From contig NZ_SJTF01000021.1 of assembly GCF_004634245.1 (NCBI RefSeq), positions 1-58,084 on the forward strand: 58,084 nt of DNA, read 5' to 3'. This document shows, piece by piece, positions 1 through 8,638 of this stretch. Position numbers and translations under genes: made by a program. The notes under the pieces are model-generated. The model was not told the origin of the DNA, did no database searches, and saw nothing but the letters and a program-made list of their open reading frames with translations. Positions within the stretch are counted from its first letter, which is position 1; each line of letters opens with the position of its first letter. The stretch is from Flavobacterium foetidum (GTDB lineage: Bacteria; Bacteroidota; Bacteroidia; Flavobacteriales; Flavobacteriaceae).

Positions 1-298
1 AGATATTGTAGGGCCGGATTTTAATCCGGTTAAATAAATATCCGCACAGACAAGAGATCCGTAGGATCGGCTCATATTTTTTTTGAATTTAAAAGATGAT
101 TCGTTCCTACGGAACTTTATATGCATGTATTTATCATCAACGGATTAAAATCCGTTGCTACAATATTTGTTCGTTCCTACGGAACTTTCTATAAATGTCG
201 TTATTATCAACGGATTAAAATCCATTGCTACAATATTTGTTCGTTCCTCCGGAACTTTTATTTGATTTATTGTACGGCTGATTTTAATTCGTTTCTAT
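1..298. repeat. 70-bp tandem repeat with internal palindromes
   Basis: There is no gene here. A unit starting TCGTTCCTACGGAACTTT begins at 101, 171 and 241, an exact 70-bp period; the third copy decays after about 25 bases. Each unit carries two palindromes, TTCCTACGGAA and CAACGGATTAAAATCCGTTG. Just upstream are related palindromes, CCGGATTTTAATCCGG near 15-30 and GATCCGTAGGATC near 57-69. The array abuts the 3' end of the minus-strand gene that stops at 299. Confidence 0.85.
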
Positions 299-1738
299 TT
301 AAAAAAACCACGTTGCCACAAAAATTGCCGTAATCACACAAATAACATCTACCAAAAGCATTGTGCCTAAAGCATAACGGGTATTTTTAATATTAACCGA
401 ACCGAAATAAACTGCAATTACATAAAAAGTGCTTTCGGCACTGCATTGGAAAATGCTGCTCAATCGTGCTGTTAGGGAATCAGCACCAAAAGTACTCATC
501 GAGTCTATTAGAAAACCTCTAGAACCTGCAGAACTAAAAGGACGCAGCATGGCTACCGGAAGCGCATTTGTAATTTCTTGGCTAACGCCTATATTTAAAA
601 ATAAGAATCCGATTCCGTCGCTGATGATTTCGAAAAGTCCACTGTTTCTAAAGAGTGAAATGGCAACCAACATTCCCAATACATATGGAAAAATGGTAAC
701 TCCGGTTTTTACGCCGTTATTGGCTCCAACAACAAAAGTTTCATAAACAGTCGTATTGGCTTCGCTGAATTTTTTTTCATGAATGAAAGAGAAAATCAAC
801 GTAAAAGCAATAATAGCAATCAGGATTAAAGCAGATAAATTAGAAGTAAAAAGGTTTTTTCCAATCAAATCCAAATGGTTTACATACATCAATAAGGCAA
901 TGATGGCGGCAATAAGCATCATTAAGGCGATGACCAATGAGGCGCTTTTGAAATTGATTTTTTGTCTAATCCCTACAATCAAAAACGCAGCAATCGTTCC
1001 GATAAACGAGGTAATAATGCAAGGAAGCATTACATCAGCAGGATTGCTGGCGCCTGCAGCAGCGCGATAACCGATAATTGAAGTAGCAATCAACGTTAAA
1101 CCTGAGGCATGAAGACACATAAACATAATCTGAGCGTCGCTGGCTTTGTCTTTGTCAGGATTGATTTCCTGAAGGCTTTCCATCGCTTTTAATCCAAATG
1201 GAGTTGCAGCTGAATCAAGTCCCAAGAAATTGGCGGCAAAATTAAGCGTCATATACGAAATCGAAGGGTGGTTTTTGGGAATACTCGGAAAAACTTTCAC
1301 AAAAACCGGACTCAAAACTTTAGCCAATTTTCCAGAAGCTCCAGAAATAATCAATAGCTCCATTAATCCACAGAAAAAGGCTAAATAGGCAATAAGAGGC
1401 AGAATCAAGTCTATTAGAGTGGTCTTGCATGTCGGCAACAAACCATCAGATTTCTGAACACCGCTGAAAATTTTTACCGTTTTATTGCTATAAACATAAG
1501 TTGTATCAGGATTAAGCGTATCACGGTCAACAATCATAACCTGTTTTGGCGCTTTTTTTATACTATCTCTGATAAAAGCAGGAAGCTCTTCGGCATATCT
1601 TTCAGCAATTAATATCGGATCATCTTTTTTTCCGTTCAAGACATGATCAATTGTATAACTATTTCCTGTAAAAAGGCTTATTACCACAAAAACAATTGAA
1701 GAAATAAAAATCGCTAGCCAAAATCTGCTTAACACCAT
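299..1738 (-). CDS. SpmA/SpmB-type nucleoside-recognition (Gate) domain membrane protein
   Basis: Predicted inner-membrane protein of 479 aa that looks like a fusion of the spore maturation proteins SpmA and SpmB, an arrangement common in non-sporulating Bacteroidota. An N-terminal hydrophobic segment (about residues 8-26) is followed by a soluble stretch (about 27-100) and then two multi-span blocks, each with a Gate signature: NFAANFLGLDSAATPFG in the first half and RPFSSAGSRGF in the second. Gate domains resemble nucleoside and ion transporters, but no substrate is established for this branch. It appears monocistronic and ends directly at the 70-bp repeat array. The family call is firm; the function is unknown. 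Confidence 0.8.
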   Translation of the reverse strand: MVLSRFWLAIFISSIVFVVISLFTGNSYTIDHVLNGKKDDPILIAERYAEELPAFIRDSIKKAPKQVMIVDRDTLNPDTTYVYSNKTVKIFSGVQKSDGLLPTCKTTLIDLILPLIAYLAFFCGLMELLIISGASGKLAKVLSPVFVKVFPSIPKNHPSISYMTLNFAANFLGLDSAATPFGLKAMESLQEINPDKDKASDAQIMFMCLHASGLTLIATSIIGYRAAAGASNPADVMLPCIITSFIGTIAAFLIVGIRQKINFKSASLVIALMMLIAAIIALLMYVNHLDLIGKNLFTSNLSALILIAIIAFTLIFSFIHEKKFSEANTTVYETFVVGANNGVKTGVTIFPYVLGMLVAISLFRNSGLFEIISDGIGFLFLNIGVSQEITNALPVAMLRPFSSAGSRGFLIDSMSTFGADSLTARLSSIFQCSAESTFYVIAVYFGSVNIKNTRYALGTMLLVDVICVITAIFVATWFF

Positions 1739-2039
1739 AACTGTAATTTTTTGTAAATGTAATTATTTACTAATAATATGCATAAACAAATTATTTAATG
1801 AGCTGCAAATTTGATTGTTTGGGTTTGAATAACTAATTGAGTGAATTTTGTACGTATTTCGCTCTGCTGGAGCTTTTTTAAGATAGCCGTTAATTCTCTA
1901 CAAATTATATCGCTCTTCCAGAGCTGTTTTACGTTGTAGATTGCAATAAATACAAAATTTATAATAGCTCTGGAAGAGCGATATATTTATAGACTTACGG
2001 AGATGCAAAAAAAACTAAGCTCCAGCGGAGCGAAATAAA
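1739..2039. repeat. Nested inverted repeat element
   Basis: This gap contains no gene. Outer arms lie at 1856-1876 and 2017-2036 (ATTTCGCTCTGCTGGAGCTT against AAGCTCCAGCGGAGCGAAAT, one mismatch). Inner arms lie at 1907-1925 and 1966-1984 (ATATCGCTCTTCCAGAGCT against its exact complement). The two arm sequences resemble each other, so the element looks like a duplicated palindrome of about 180 bp. Confidence 0.85.
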
Positions 2040-3110
2040 TCAGTCAATCACAATTTTGGTTTCTAGATAATTCTCAAACGATTTGATTCCGCTAAACAGA
2101 TTCTCTTTTTTGTCTACATCTTTGGGATTTAAAAACTCCGTTTCGATTTTAACATAGTCCTTTTTCGGAGTTCTTTTCCATGTTCCAATCACTTTCCCGT
2201 TTTCTAAAATTACGGGTTTAAAAATACCGTTTTTGGTAAAAACTTTGGATTGATGTTCTAATGAAATGGAAGATTCACGATTTTTATACGAAATCAGAAA
2301 TTCATCAAAAGCGGGAAGAAAATGTACGCTTTCGGCGAAATTATTCAAACCAGAATGATTTTTTCCGAACCAATATTCCTGATTATCAACGGTTATATTG
2401 TTTAATTGCAACTTAATTGCGTTTATAGCCGATTTGCAATTTGTAACAGAAAATCCAGACCAGTGCGAAAAATCGGCTACAGTTGCTGGGCCGTGACTTT
2501 CAAAATAACGCTGTGCAAGATTGGCGAGAGCTTCTTCTTTGGTGAATTTATTTTTTGGTTTTGAAACCCGTTCCTCGAGCAAGGCATAGGTGATTTGTTT
2601 GCCCTTCATTTTTCCGTTACAGACCAGGCCTTCTAATTCTGCATTCATCATAACGATAACCGGAGATAAATCGCCTGCACTTTTTTGGATATTAAGTTCC
2701 TGCATGATTTCTTCTCGAGTTAGATGCTGGTTGCCGCTTAGAAGTTTTTCAATAGCCGAATTGATTTGATCTAGTTTTTTGTCATCATAACCGTGTTGCG
2801 TGGCAAGAGAAGCAAAAAGACGTTTTACCTGAGGTCCCGAGAGATCAAGCATCCAGTAAATATCTTCGGCCGCTACCAAATGCCAAGTCGGACGCAAAAT
2901 ATGGGTTCGGATAATTTTTGCAGAATTTATAGCTTCTTCAATTTCTCTTTCTGATGCTTCGCAACGCGAGCCAACCGCCCATTTTGACATTGCATAATCT
3001 TGAGCCTGCATTGCACCAAAATGCTTTACAATTTCCTCTGGTGGGCATTGGCTTGTTTTATAAAGCTTTTGAGAAACTAAACGGCGATGTGCAATTTCTT
3101 GATGTGTCAT
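2040..3110 (-). CDS. AlkZ-like winged-helix DNA-binding protein (HTH_42 family)
   Basis: A 356-aa protein of the winged-helix family that includes the DNA glycosylases AlkZ and AlkX/YcaQ, which unhook interstrand crosslinks and excise bulky alkylated bases. The N-terminal part contains a Q-x-Q motif (MQAQD, Q35 and Q37), the form I recall for the catalytic pair in AlkZ-type members, followed by the family block TWHLVAAEDIYWML near residue 112. Length fits the family. It lies one gene away from the Ogt methyltransferase, so this stretch holds two alkylation-repair-type genes plus a nuclease. Glycosylase activity is inferred; many paralogues in this superfamily are uncharacterised. Confidence 0.75.
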   Translation of the reverse strand: MTHQEIAHRRLVSQKLYKTSQCPPEEIVKHFGAMQAQDYAMSKWAVGSRCEASEREIEEAINSAKIIRTHILRPTWHLVAAEDIYWMLDLSGPQVKRLFASLATQHGYDDKKLDQINSAIEKLLSGNQHLTREEIMQELNIQKSAGDLSPVIVMMNAELEGLVCNGKMKGKQITYALLEERVSKPKNKFTKEEALANLAQRYFESHGPATVADFSHWSGFSVTNCKSAINAIKLQLNNITVDNQEYWFGKNHSGLNNFAESVHFLPAFDEFLISYKNRESSISLEHQSKVFTKNGIFKPVILENGKVIGTWKRTPKKDYVKIETEFLNPKDVDKKENLFSGIKSFENYLETKIVID

Positions 3111-3279
3111 CTTTGCTATTTTTTCGAACCATATAAGTTAATATAAGTTCATTTTACGTTGTAGCTCTATTACTTTGCTTCGAGAAAATTGAGCTCATAT
3201 AAGTCAATAAATCTTCAATCATGAATTTAAAAAGCTCAGCACCTTAGTACCTTAGCATCTTAGCAACTTAAAAAAAAAG

Positions 3280-3993
3280 CTATACATGAATAATCTCATC
3301 CTCGATCAGCAATTCTTCTCGGCGTAATCGTAAAAAAATCTGTGCTACGGCAATGGTATCTTTTTCGCAATACGTGATGATTCGGTCAATATCTTTTTCG
3401 ACATAAAAAACATGAGCTACCTGACTGCCGTCGATATCGCCTTTTGGCGATGGAATCCCAAGAATCTTGGTCAATAGTTTTAAAGAAGTGAAATGTTTGT
3501 AATCACCAAACTTCCATAATTCTAAAGTATCCAAATGTGGAATTTCCCAAGGTTTTTTGCCGAATAAGTTCAGTTTGTCAGGAATTGGCATTTGGTTGAT
3601 AATCATTCGTCTGGCTATAAACGGAATATCGAACTCTTTTGAATTGTGTCCGCATAACAAATGCTGCGGCTGATTAAAATGGTTATTGATCAAATTAGAA
3701 AAGTCTTTTAAGATTTTCTTTTCTTCACCAAAAAATGAAGTTACCCTAAAATTTCGAACATCTCCTTTGATTGTAAAGTATCCTACAGAAATACAGATTA
3801 TTTTCCCGAATTCGGCCCAAATCCCTGCCCGTTCGTAAAACTCTTCGGGAGAGAATTCGTCTTTTCGCTGGTATTGTGTTTTAAGATCCCAAAGCGACTG
3901 CATTTCCGCATCAAGCATATTGAAGTTTTCTTCTTCTGGAACAGTTTCAATATCTAGAAATAAAATGTTGTTGAGGTTTATCTTTTCAATCAT
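3280..3993 (-). CDS. Predicted 3'-5' exonuclease, DNA polymerase B-like (DEDDy)
   Basis: A stand-alone 3'-5' exonuclease of 237 aa in the PolB-related family. The three metal-binding motifs are visible: FLDIETVPEE at the N-terminus (D14, E16), GHNSKEFDIPF in the middle, and YCEKDTIAVAQIF near the C-terminus (Tyr-x3-Asp, hence DEDDy). It should remove nucleotides from DNA 3' ends, but no polymerase domain is present. It has no tight operon partner, although the neighbouring genes on the same strand are also repair-type. The exonuclease call is secure from the motifs; the in vivo role is not known. Confidence 0.85.
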   Translation of the reverse strand: MIEKINLNNILFLDIETVPEEENFNMLDAEMQSLWDLKTQYQRKDEFSPEEFYERAGIWAEFGKIICISVGYFTIKGDVRNFRVTSFFGEEKKILKDFSNLINNHFNQPQHLLCGHNSKEFDIPFIARRMIINQMPIPDKLNLFGKKPWEIPHLDTLELWKFGDYKHFTSLKLLTKILGIPSPKGDIDGSQVAHVFYVEKDIDRIITYCEKDTIAVAQIFLRLRREELLIEDEIIHV

Positions 3994-4183
3994 AATTTTT
4001 ACTTGGGTTTGCCACGAATTACACGAATTTTTATTCCATATAAAATTACACTAATTTCAATTCTTATATCTATCATAACAAAAAAATGAACGAATTACTG
4101 TGATTAAAAACATATCATTTTTTTATTGATAGGATTCGATAAAAGAAAATTAGGGATAATTTGTGTAATTCTTGGCCGAAAAA

Positions 4184-4660
4184 TTAAAACAAACTTTGCT
4201 GAGCTGATGGGCTTTCGTGTTCCAACAGCCATTTCTTGCGAGACAAGCCACCGGCGTATCCTGTTAGAGATCCGTTTGTGCCAATAACACGATGGCATGG
4301 AACCACAATCCAGAGCGGATTTTTGCCATTTGCCGAAGCAACTGCCCGAATGGCTTTTACATCTCCGAGCTTTTTGGTCTGCTCCATATAACTTACAGTT
4401 TTTCCGTATGGGATTTCCAATAAAGATTTCCAGACTTTTTGTTGGAATTCGGTGCCTTGCGGATTTAGTTTTAAATCGAAATCGGTTCTTTTACCGTCAA
4501 AATATTCGGTTAATTGTTGAACGGCATTTTGTAAAACTTGTGGAATATCTGGAGAAACTTCATTTGTACCAACATCTGAAACAGAAATTACGGCTATACC
4601 ATTTTCATCTCCCATAATTTTGGTGATTCCTAAAGGAGAGTTGATGTAAACTGTTTCCAT
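4184..4660 (-). CDS. ogt: Methylated-DNA--protein-cysteine methyltransferase
   Basis: Transfers O6-alkyl groups from guanine to its own cysteine in a one-time repair reaction. The C-terminal signature is complete: VVPCHRVIG with the acceptor Cys122, followed by LTGYAGGLSRKKWLLEHE; the helix-turn-helix region has IPYGKTVSY and RAVASANGKNP. The internal ATG at 4660 is chosen, giving 158 aa, because the nine preceding codons fall in repeat-like DNA and this start gives the usual METVYINSPLG N-terminus. Directly upstream is an 8-bp-periodic CTTTGNNN tract (about 4677-4715). Confidence 0.93.
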   Translation of the reverse strand: METVYINSPLGITKIMGDENGIAVISVSDVGTNEVSPDIPQVLQNAVQQLTEYFDGKRTDFDLKLNPQGTEFQQKVWKSLLEIPYGKTVSYMEQTKKLGDVKAIRAVASANGKNPLWIVVPCHRVIGTNGSLTGYAGGLSRKKWLLEHESPSAQQSLF

Positions 4661-4687
4661 AATTCTTTTTTTACCGCAGAGACGCAA

Positions 4688-4851
4688 AGTTTAGTGCAAA
4701 GTTCGCAAAGTTTTTTTTACACCATGTAAGTTATATAAGTAATTTAAGTTTTATTGTTTTACTGCCACAAAGTTTACATGATTGTAATCCCGAGCGGAGT
4801 AGAAGGCTTGTGAAAACGAAACGGGGCTTCGACTTCGCTCAGCCTGACTCT
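4688..4851. repeat. Intergenic repeat fragments with CTTTGNNN periodicity
   Basis: On the minus strand, just before ogt, CTTTG recurs about every 8 bases (CTTTGCGAACTTTGCAC and so on). A separate GC-richer fragment (about 4787-4850, containing GGCTTCGACTTCGCTCAG) looks like another dispersed intergenic repeat. No gene is visible. Confidence 0.55.
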
Positions 4852-5664
4852 CTAATAATTTTCTAAGTTAAACGTATAATCTAAAACATTCTCAATTTTT
4901 TCACTTGAAATAGTTTTTTTGATATTTGATTTTTGAGTACTGAATTTTGGTAAAACCAAGTTTCTTTCTGTTGCTTTTTGCGTGTAATATTCTTCCCTTG
5001 TTGGATGAAAAGGTGCGACAGCATTAAAAACTTCATTCCATTTGGACTGATTAATGATTTCTTCAATTATGTTGATGCAATCTTTTTGATGAATTAAATT
5101 CACCGGAGCATCTGGATTTTCCAAGTTTTCTTTTCCAGCTAAAAATTTTACAGGATGACGGTCTTCACCTATTAATCCGCCGAAACGTAGAATTGTGGTT
5201 TTGAAGTTTTTGTTTTGAAGTAAAGCTTCTGCTAAAAGCAATTGTCTGCCACTTTCTGTTTCGGGATTTGGGACAGTTTCTTCTGTAACCAATTTATTGT
5301 CATCACCGTAAACAGAAGTAGAACTGATAAAAAGAACTTCTTCAACAGCTGATTTTTCTATAAACGGAATCAGATTTTTGATTTTCTCCACAAAAATTTT
5401 CTTTTCGCTATCAGAATTTTCAGTTCGCAATTTAGGGGGAATGTCAATAATTACTATTTTGCTTTCGGCCAAAAAATCATCGATATTACCAGCAATACCA
5501 TCACTCTCAACATTAATCAAAAACGGATTTATTCCTGCTTTTTCTAATATTAAAAGTTTGTTTTCAGAAGTTGTGGATCCTTTAACCGAATTTCCACGAG
5601 CGATTAAACTTTTTGCCAGCGGTAATCCGAGCCAGCCACATCCTAACAGGCTTATTTTGGTCAT
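4852..5664 (-). CDS. NAD(P)-binding epimerase/dehydratase-like protein (YeeZ-type)
   Basis: A 270-aa Rossmann-fold protein of the extended SDR/epimerase superfamily. The dinucleotide-binding loop is at the very N-terminus (LLGCGWLGLPLA, about residues 6-17). FISSTSVYGDD (about 110) provides the Ser/Thr and Tyr region of epimerase-like enzymes, but no clean YxxxK follows, as in YeeZ-type members with uncertain chemistry. It should be cytosolic and bind NAD(P)(H). The substrate cannot be read from the sequence. No operon partner: gaps on both sides hold repeat-like DNA. Confidence 0.75.
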   Translation of the reverse strand: MTKISLLGCGWLGLPLAKSLIARGNSVKGSTTSENKLLILEKAGINPFLINVESDGIAGNIDDFLAESKIVIIDIPPKLRTENSDSEKKIFVEKIKNLIPFIEKSAVEEVLFISSTSVYGDDNKLVTEETVPNPETESGRQLLLAEALLQNKNFKTTILRFGGLIGEDRHPVKFLAGKENLENPDAPVNLIHQKDCINIIEEIINQSKWNEVFNAVAPFHPTREEYYTQKATERNLVLPKFSTQKSNIKKTISSEKIENVLDYTFNLENY

Positions 5665-5883
5665 TTTTTGTGAGGTATAAAGATTAAAAGATGCAAAGTT
5701 CCAGAGGTTTTTGTTTCACGCAGATTTAAATGATTTTAGCAGATTGGGTCCGACATGCATAATTAAATATAGTCTGCAGCATCTTCTGAAAATTTTATGA
5801 TATTGCATTAAATGCTTGCTAAAAAAATAAAAGCAACCTTTAAAGATTTAAAGCCTGCTTTTATTATTTCTAAAATTTATTTT

Positions 5884-8277
5884 TTATTCAGGTTTTACAA
5901 CGGGTTGTATTAAACTGTCTTTAGCAATTATAGTACTATCTTTTGCCGTGACAGGCTCAATAGTTTTTACTGGTGCGACATATCTTTTTATTTTCTGCTG
6001 TACAAGTACCGCATCATTAAGTACAAAAGGCGTAGGCATCATCCAGTCGAGTCTTGGTTTTACATTAAGCAACGGATTGGTCATTAAATCAAATGAACTT
6101 TCGATGAGATCCATATCAAAAATAGATGATTTGTTGATGTAAAATTCCATCTCAAGAGGTTCGTTTGCCGTTACATAGTAGCAAAGGATTTTGCTGTCTT
6201 CGCGTTCTAGGCGATTCCCTTTTTGACCAAAAGTTGAAACTCCGTTTGCCTTGAAATTGTAAAAGGTCATTTTTGGATTGGCATAAATATCATATCGATT
6301 TACCTTTCTGTTCGGACTGATTTTAATTTTCAAGTATCTGTTGTTACCAATCACACTGTCTTTTATAAATGTAATGGTAGGTTTTGGAACATCAACAGTA
6401 GGCGCAATCGAGCTGTAAGTAAATTTGGAATTATACTTACTGGCAATCGGCAATCCGTTCAAACCAACTGCTTTTTGGTTCTTTTCTCCTAAATAAGCTT
6501 TTGTCCATTCGTCTAAATTGGTGTCGTATGTTGTCCAGACAGCCGAATTGGTATTGGCGTTGTAAACATATAAAAGGCTGTTCGATTTCGCTTTTCCAAA
6601 CTCATAACCTGAGTGGTAGCCCGCATAAATGAAAAAACCGATTGAACTCAGGAAAAAAACAATTATCCAAGCTCCTTTTTTCGCGAAAGCGCCAAATATA
6701 GGCAGTAATAACCCGAAAAGTAAAACGGTCAATATCGCACTTCCAAAAAGAATCTTAAGGCCAAGTCCGATTGGAAACATCACAATAAACGGAGCGATAA
6801 TGGCTAGAGCTGGAATACTGAAGAGTAAATTTAATCCTAGACTATAATGCTGCGTAAATACAAATATGGCGAAAAGAAGGATTCCGAAATATACAGGAAT
6901 TATTAAAAATCCTGCTCCAGTCAAGCTGTTTGCCAAAAATCCATTGATGATAATCCAGAGAAGCAAAGGCGCCACAAAATGATTCATGGTAATTTTGGCT
7001 TCAGAAAAATGATGGTAAAAAGCAAAACAGATTGCGATGCTTAAAGTCACAAATGCACCAATGTAGGCATGACCATTGTAGGTAAATCCGTTTAAGAAAT
7101 CGGAATATTGCGGATATATCTCAAGCATTATCTTCCATCCTAAAAATGTTACCAAACCAGAGATGATTAACGAACCTAGAAGCGGTACAAATCCTCTGAA
7201 GATTTCGCGAATTGAGATGATTCTTTTCGCTTTTCCGATAAAAAGCAAAAGAATCAGAACGACAAATGCAATTAAAGTCATGGGCATTACCCACGAAAAA
7301 GGGTAGGTAATGAAAACAAACGGTGCATTGAAATAGACATTATCTTCTGTAGAAACCGTTTTGGTTAAATCTACATTAGAGAAATATTTTAACAAAGGCA
7401 TTAAGTAAGTGCCCTGATGCGCCAAAGTGGTCAGATTTAAATGACTGGCATCGTCTTGTTGCGTATGATAATTATAATGACCGTCTATGAAAGCAAAATT
7501 AAAGCCCTGAATATTGCCTTGCTCTCTAAAAACAGTCAAATCGGTATCGTTGGGAAGCATTTTGTAAATGCTGTACATTAATGAATTGGAAACCGGGTGA
7601 GAAGCTTTCGCATTTTTAAATTCCTTAATTAATGCTTGATTGCCATCATTGGTTTCCATCAGCATATAACTTGGTCCAGAGCTTCCTCTTGCTTCAAAGT
7701 TTAAAACCAAACCAACGTCTTTTGCCCATGGGTGCTGATTTACAAATAATGCAGCTCCATTAAGTCCCAACTCTTCGGCATCCGAAAAAAGAATGATAAT
7801 ATCATTTTTCTGTGGATGTTTGGAATATAAAAAAGCTCGAATTCCTTCTAATATGGTTGCTACACCCGAAGCGTCGTCGCTTGCTCCTTTAGAAAAAGAA
7901 TGCGGCGCACTGTCATAATGAGAAAGAAGCAACAAGGCTTTTGAATTATTGGTTCCTTTTATTCTGGCCAGAATGTTTTTAGATTTTACCAAAAGACCTT
8001 TGTCGTTGAGTGTAAACCCTTCTTGAACACTCGTTTCTAAGCCAATTCTGTTGAGTTCGAGTTTTAGGTAATTTGCAACCAATTCATGATTTGTCGACCC
8101 CACGTAATGCGGTTTCTGTGCAATAATTTCTACTTGGTTCATCGCTCGTTCGGTCGAGAATTCCGCTAGAGCTTCATCATCTTTTGAAATTCCTTGCGGC
8201 ATCATTGTTGCGTAGATAACAGCGAGAATAATTAAAATACCAATTAGGGCTAGAATTGAGGTCTGGTTTTTTCTCAT
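5884..8277 (-). CDS. Membrane-anchored M28 family zinc aminopeptidase
   Basis: A 797-aa protein. An N-terminal transmembrane anchor (about residues 8-26) is followed by an M28 peptidase domain with all visible ligands: SHYDSAP (His120, Asp122), SDDASG (Asp134/135), FSDAEELG (Glu168/169), NFEARG (Glu195) and a late HYNYHTQQDD histidine. A multi-span membrane region (about 330-560) and a C-terminal extracytoplasmic domain (about 560-790) follow, the layout of eukaryotic Fxna/ERMP1-like and bacterial membrane M28 proteins. The catalytic domain probably faces the periplasm and trims peptides. It begins 13 bp after the small zinc-ribbon gene, so it is the last gene of a three-gene operon. Confidence 0.9.
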   Translation of the reverse strand: MRKNQTSILALIGILIILAVIYATMMPQGISKDDEALAEFSTERAMNQVEIIAQKPHYVGSTNHELVANYLKLELNRIGLETSVQEGFTLNDKGLLVKSKNILARIKGTNNSKALLLLSHYDSAPHSFSKGASDDASGVATILEGIRAFLYSKHPQKNDIIILFSDAEELGLNGAALFVNQHPWAKDVGLVLNFEARGSSGPSYMLMETNDGNQALIKEFKNAKASHPVSNSLMYSIYKMLPNDTDLTVFREQGNIQGFNFAFIDGHYNYHTQQDDASHLNLTTLAHQGTYLMPLLKYFSNVDLTKTVSTEDNVYFNAPFVFITYPFSWVMPMTLIAFVVLILLLFIGKAKRIISIREIFRGFVPLLGSLIISGLVTFLGWKIMLEIYPQYSDFLNGFTYNGHAYIGAFVTLSIAICFAFYHHFSEAKITMNHFVAPLLLWIIINGFLANSLTGAGFLIIPVYFGILLFAIFVFTQHYSLGLNLLFSIPALAIIAPFIVMFPIGLGLKILFGSAILTVLLFGLLLPIFGAFAKKGAWIIVFFLSSIGFFIYAGYHSGYEFGKAKSNSLLYVYNANTNSAVWTTYDTNLDEWTKAYLGEKNQKAVGLNGLPIASKYNSKFTYSSIAPTVDVPKPTITFIKDSVIGNNRYLKIKISPNRKVNRYDIYANPKMTFYNFKANGVSTFGQKGNRLEREDSKILCYYVTANEPLEMEFYINKSSIFDMDLIESSFDLMTNPLLNVKPRLDWMMPTPFVLNDAVLVQQKIKRYVAPVKTIEPVTAKDSTIIAKDSLIQPVVKPE

Positions 8278-8290
8278 GATGAATTAGTTA

Positions 8291-8638
8291 CTAAATTTCT
8301 TTTTTAACGAGCATAAAATAATCATTGTCCAGAGAACGATAGCCCTGGTCGTACAAAAAATAATATGTATTTCCTGTTTTGGTTTGCAAAATGTTGGTAA
8401 AATATTCAAAATCAAAACCTTTTGACAGCAATTTGTCACGAGTAGTCTTTGATTTACCATCTGTATTTAACTCAGCCAAAATACGATAATTTTTGCGTAA
8501 CTTGTTGTTTACATTACGCATGAAATTGGTACTATCTTTATTTATTTTATTGTTGTAAGCATTACGGCAATTATCGGAGCAGAATTTCTTGTCTTCTCGG
8601 CCTACGATTTTTTCAGAACATTCAAGGCATGTTTTCAT
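8291..8638 (-). CDS. Small zinc-ribbon protein, function unknown
   Basis: A 115-aa protein. The N-terminus carries a four-cysteine knuckle, CLEC (C4, C7) and CSDNC (C20, C24), resembling the small DUF2116-type zinc ribbons. The rest is basic and polar with no signal peptide, so it is probably cytosolic. Its ATG overlaps the stop of the GNAT-nitrilase gene by 4 bp (ATGA), which indicates translational coupling, and it is followed 13 bp later by the M28 peptidase gene. I do not recognise a specific function; zinc binding is inferred from the cysteine spacing. Confidence 0.8.
   Translation of the reverse strand: MKTCLECSEKIVGREDKKFCSDNCRNAYNNKINKDSTNFMRNVNNKLRKNYRILAELNTDGKSKTTRDKLLSKGFDFEYFTNILQTKTGNTYYFLYDQGYRSLDNDYFMLVKKEI

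Noticed and set aside
101..298. CRISPR array
   Set aside because: Units are 70 bp with no variable spacers, the repeated part is the whole unit, and no cas gene is near.
121..333. Short reading frame inside the 70-bp tandem array
   Set aside because: It is made from the repeat unit itself and overlaps the end of the membrane protein gene; it has no independent support.
4104..4298. 64-aa minus-strand reading frame overlapping the ogt 3' end
   Set aside because: It is a frame-shadow of ogt with no separate signals.
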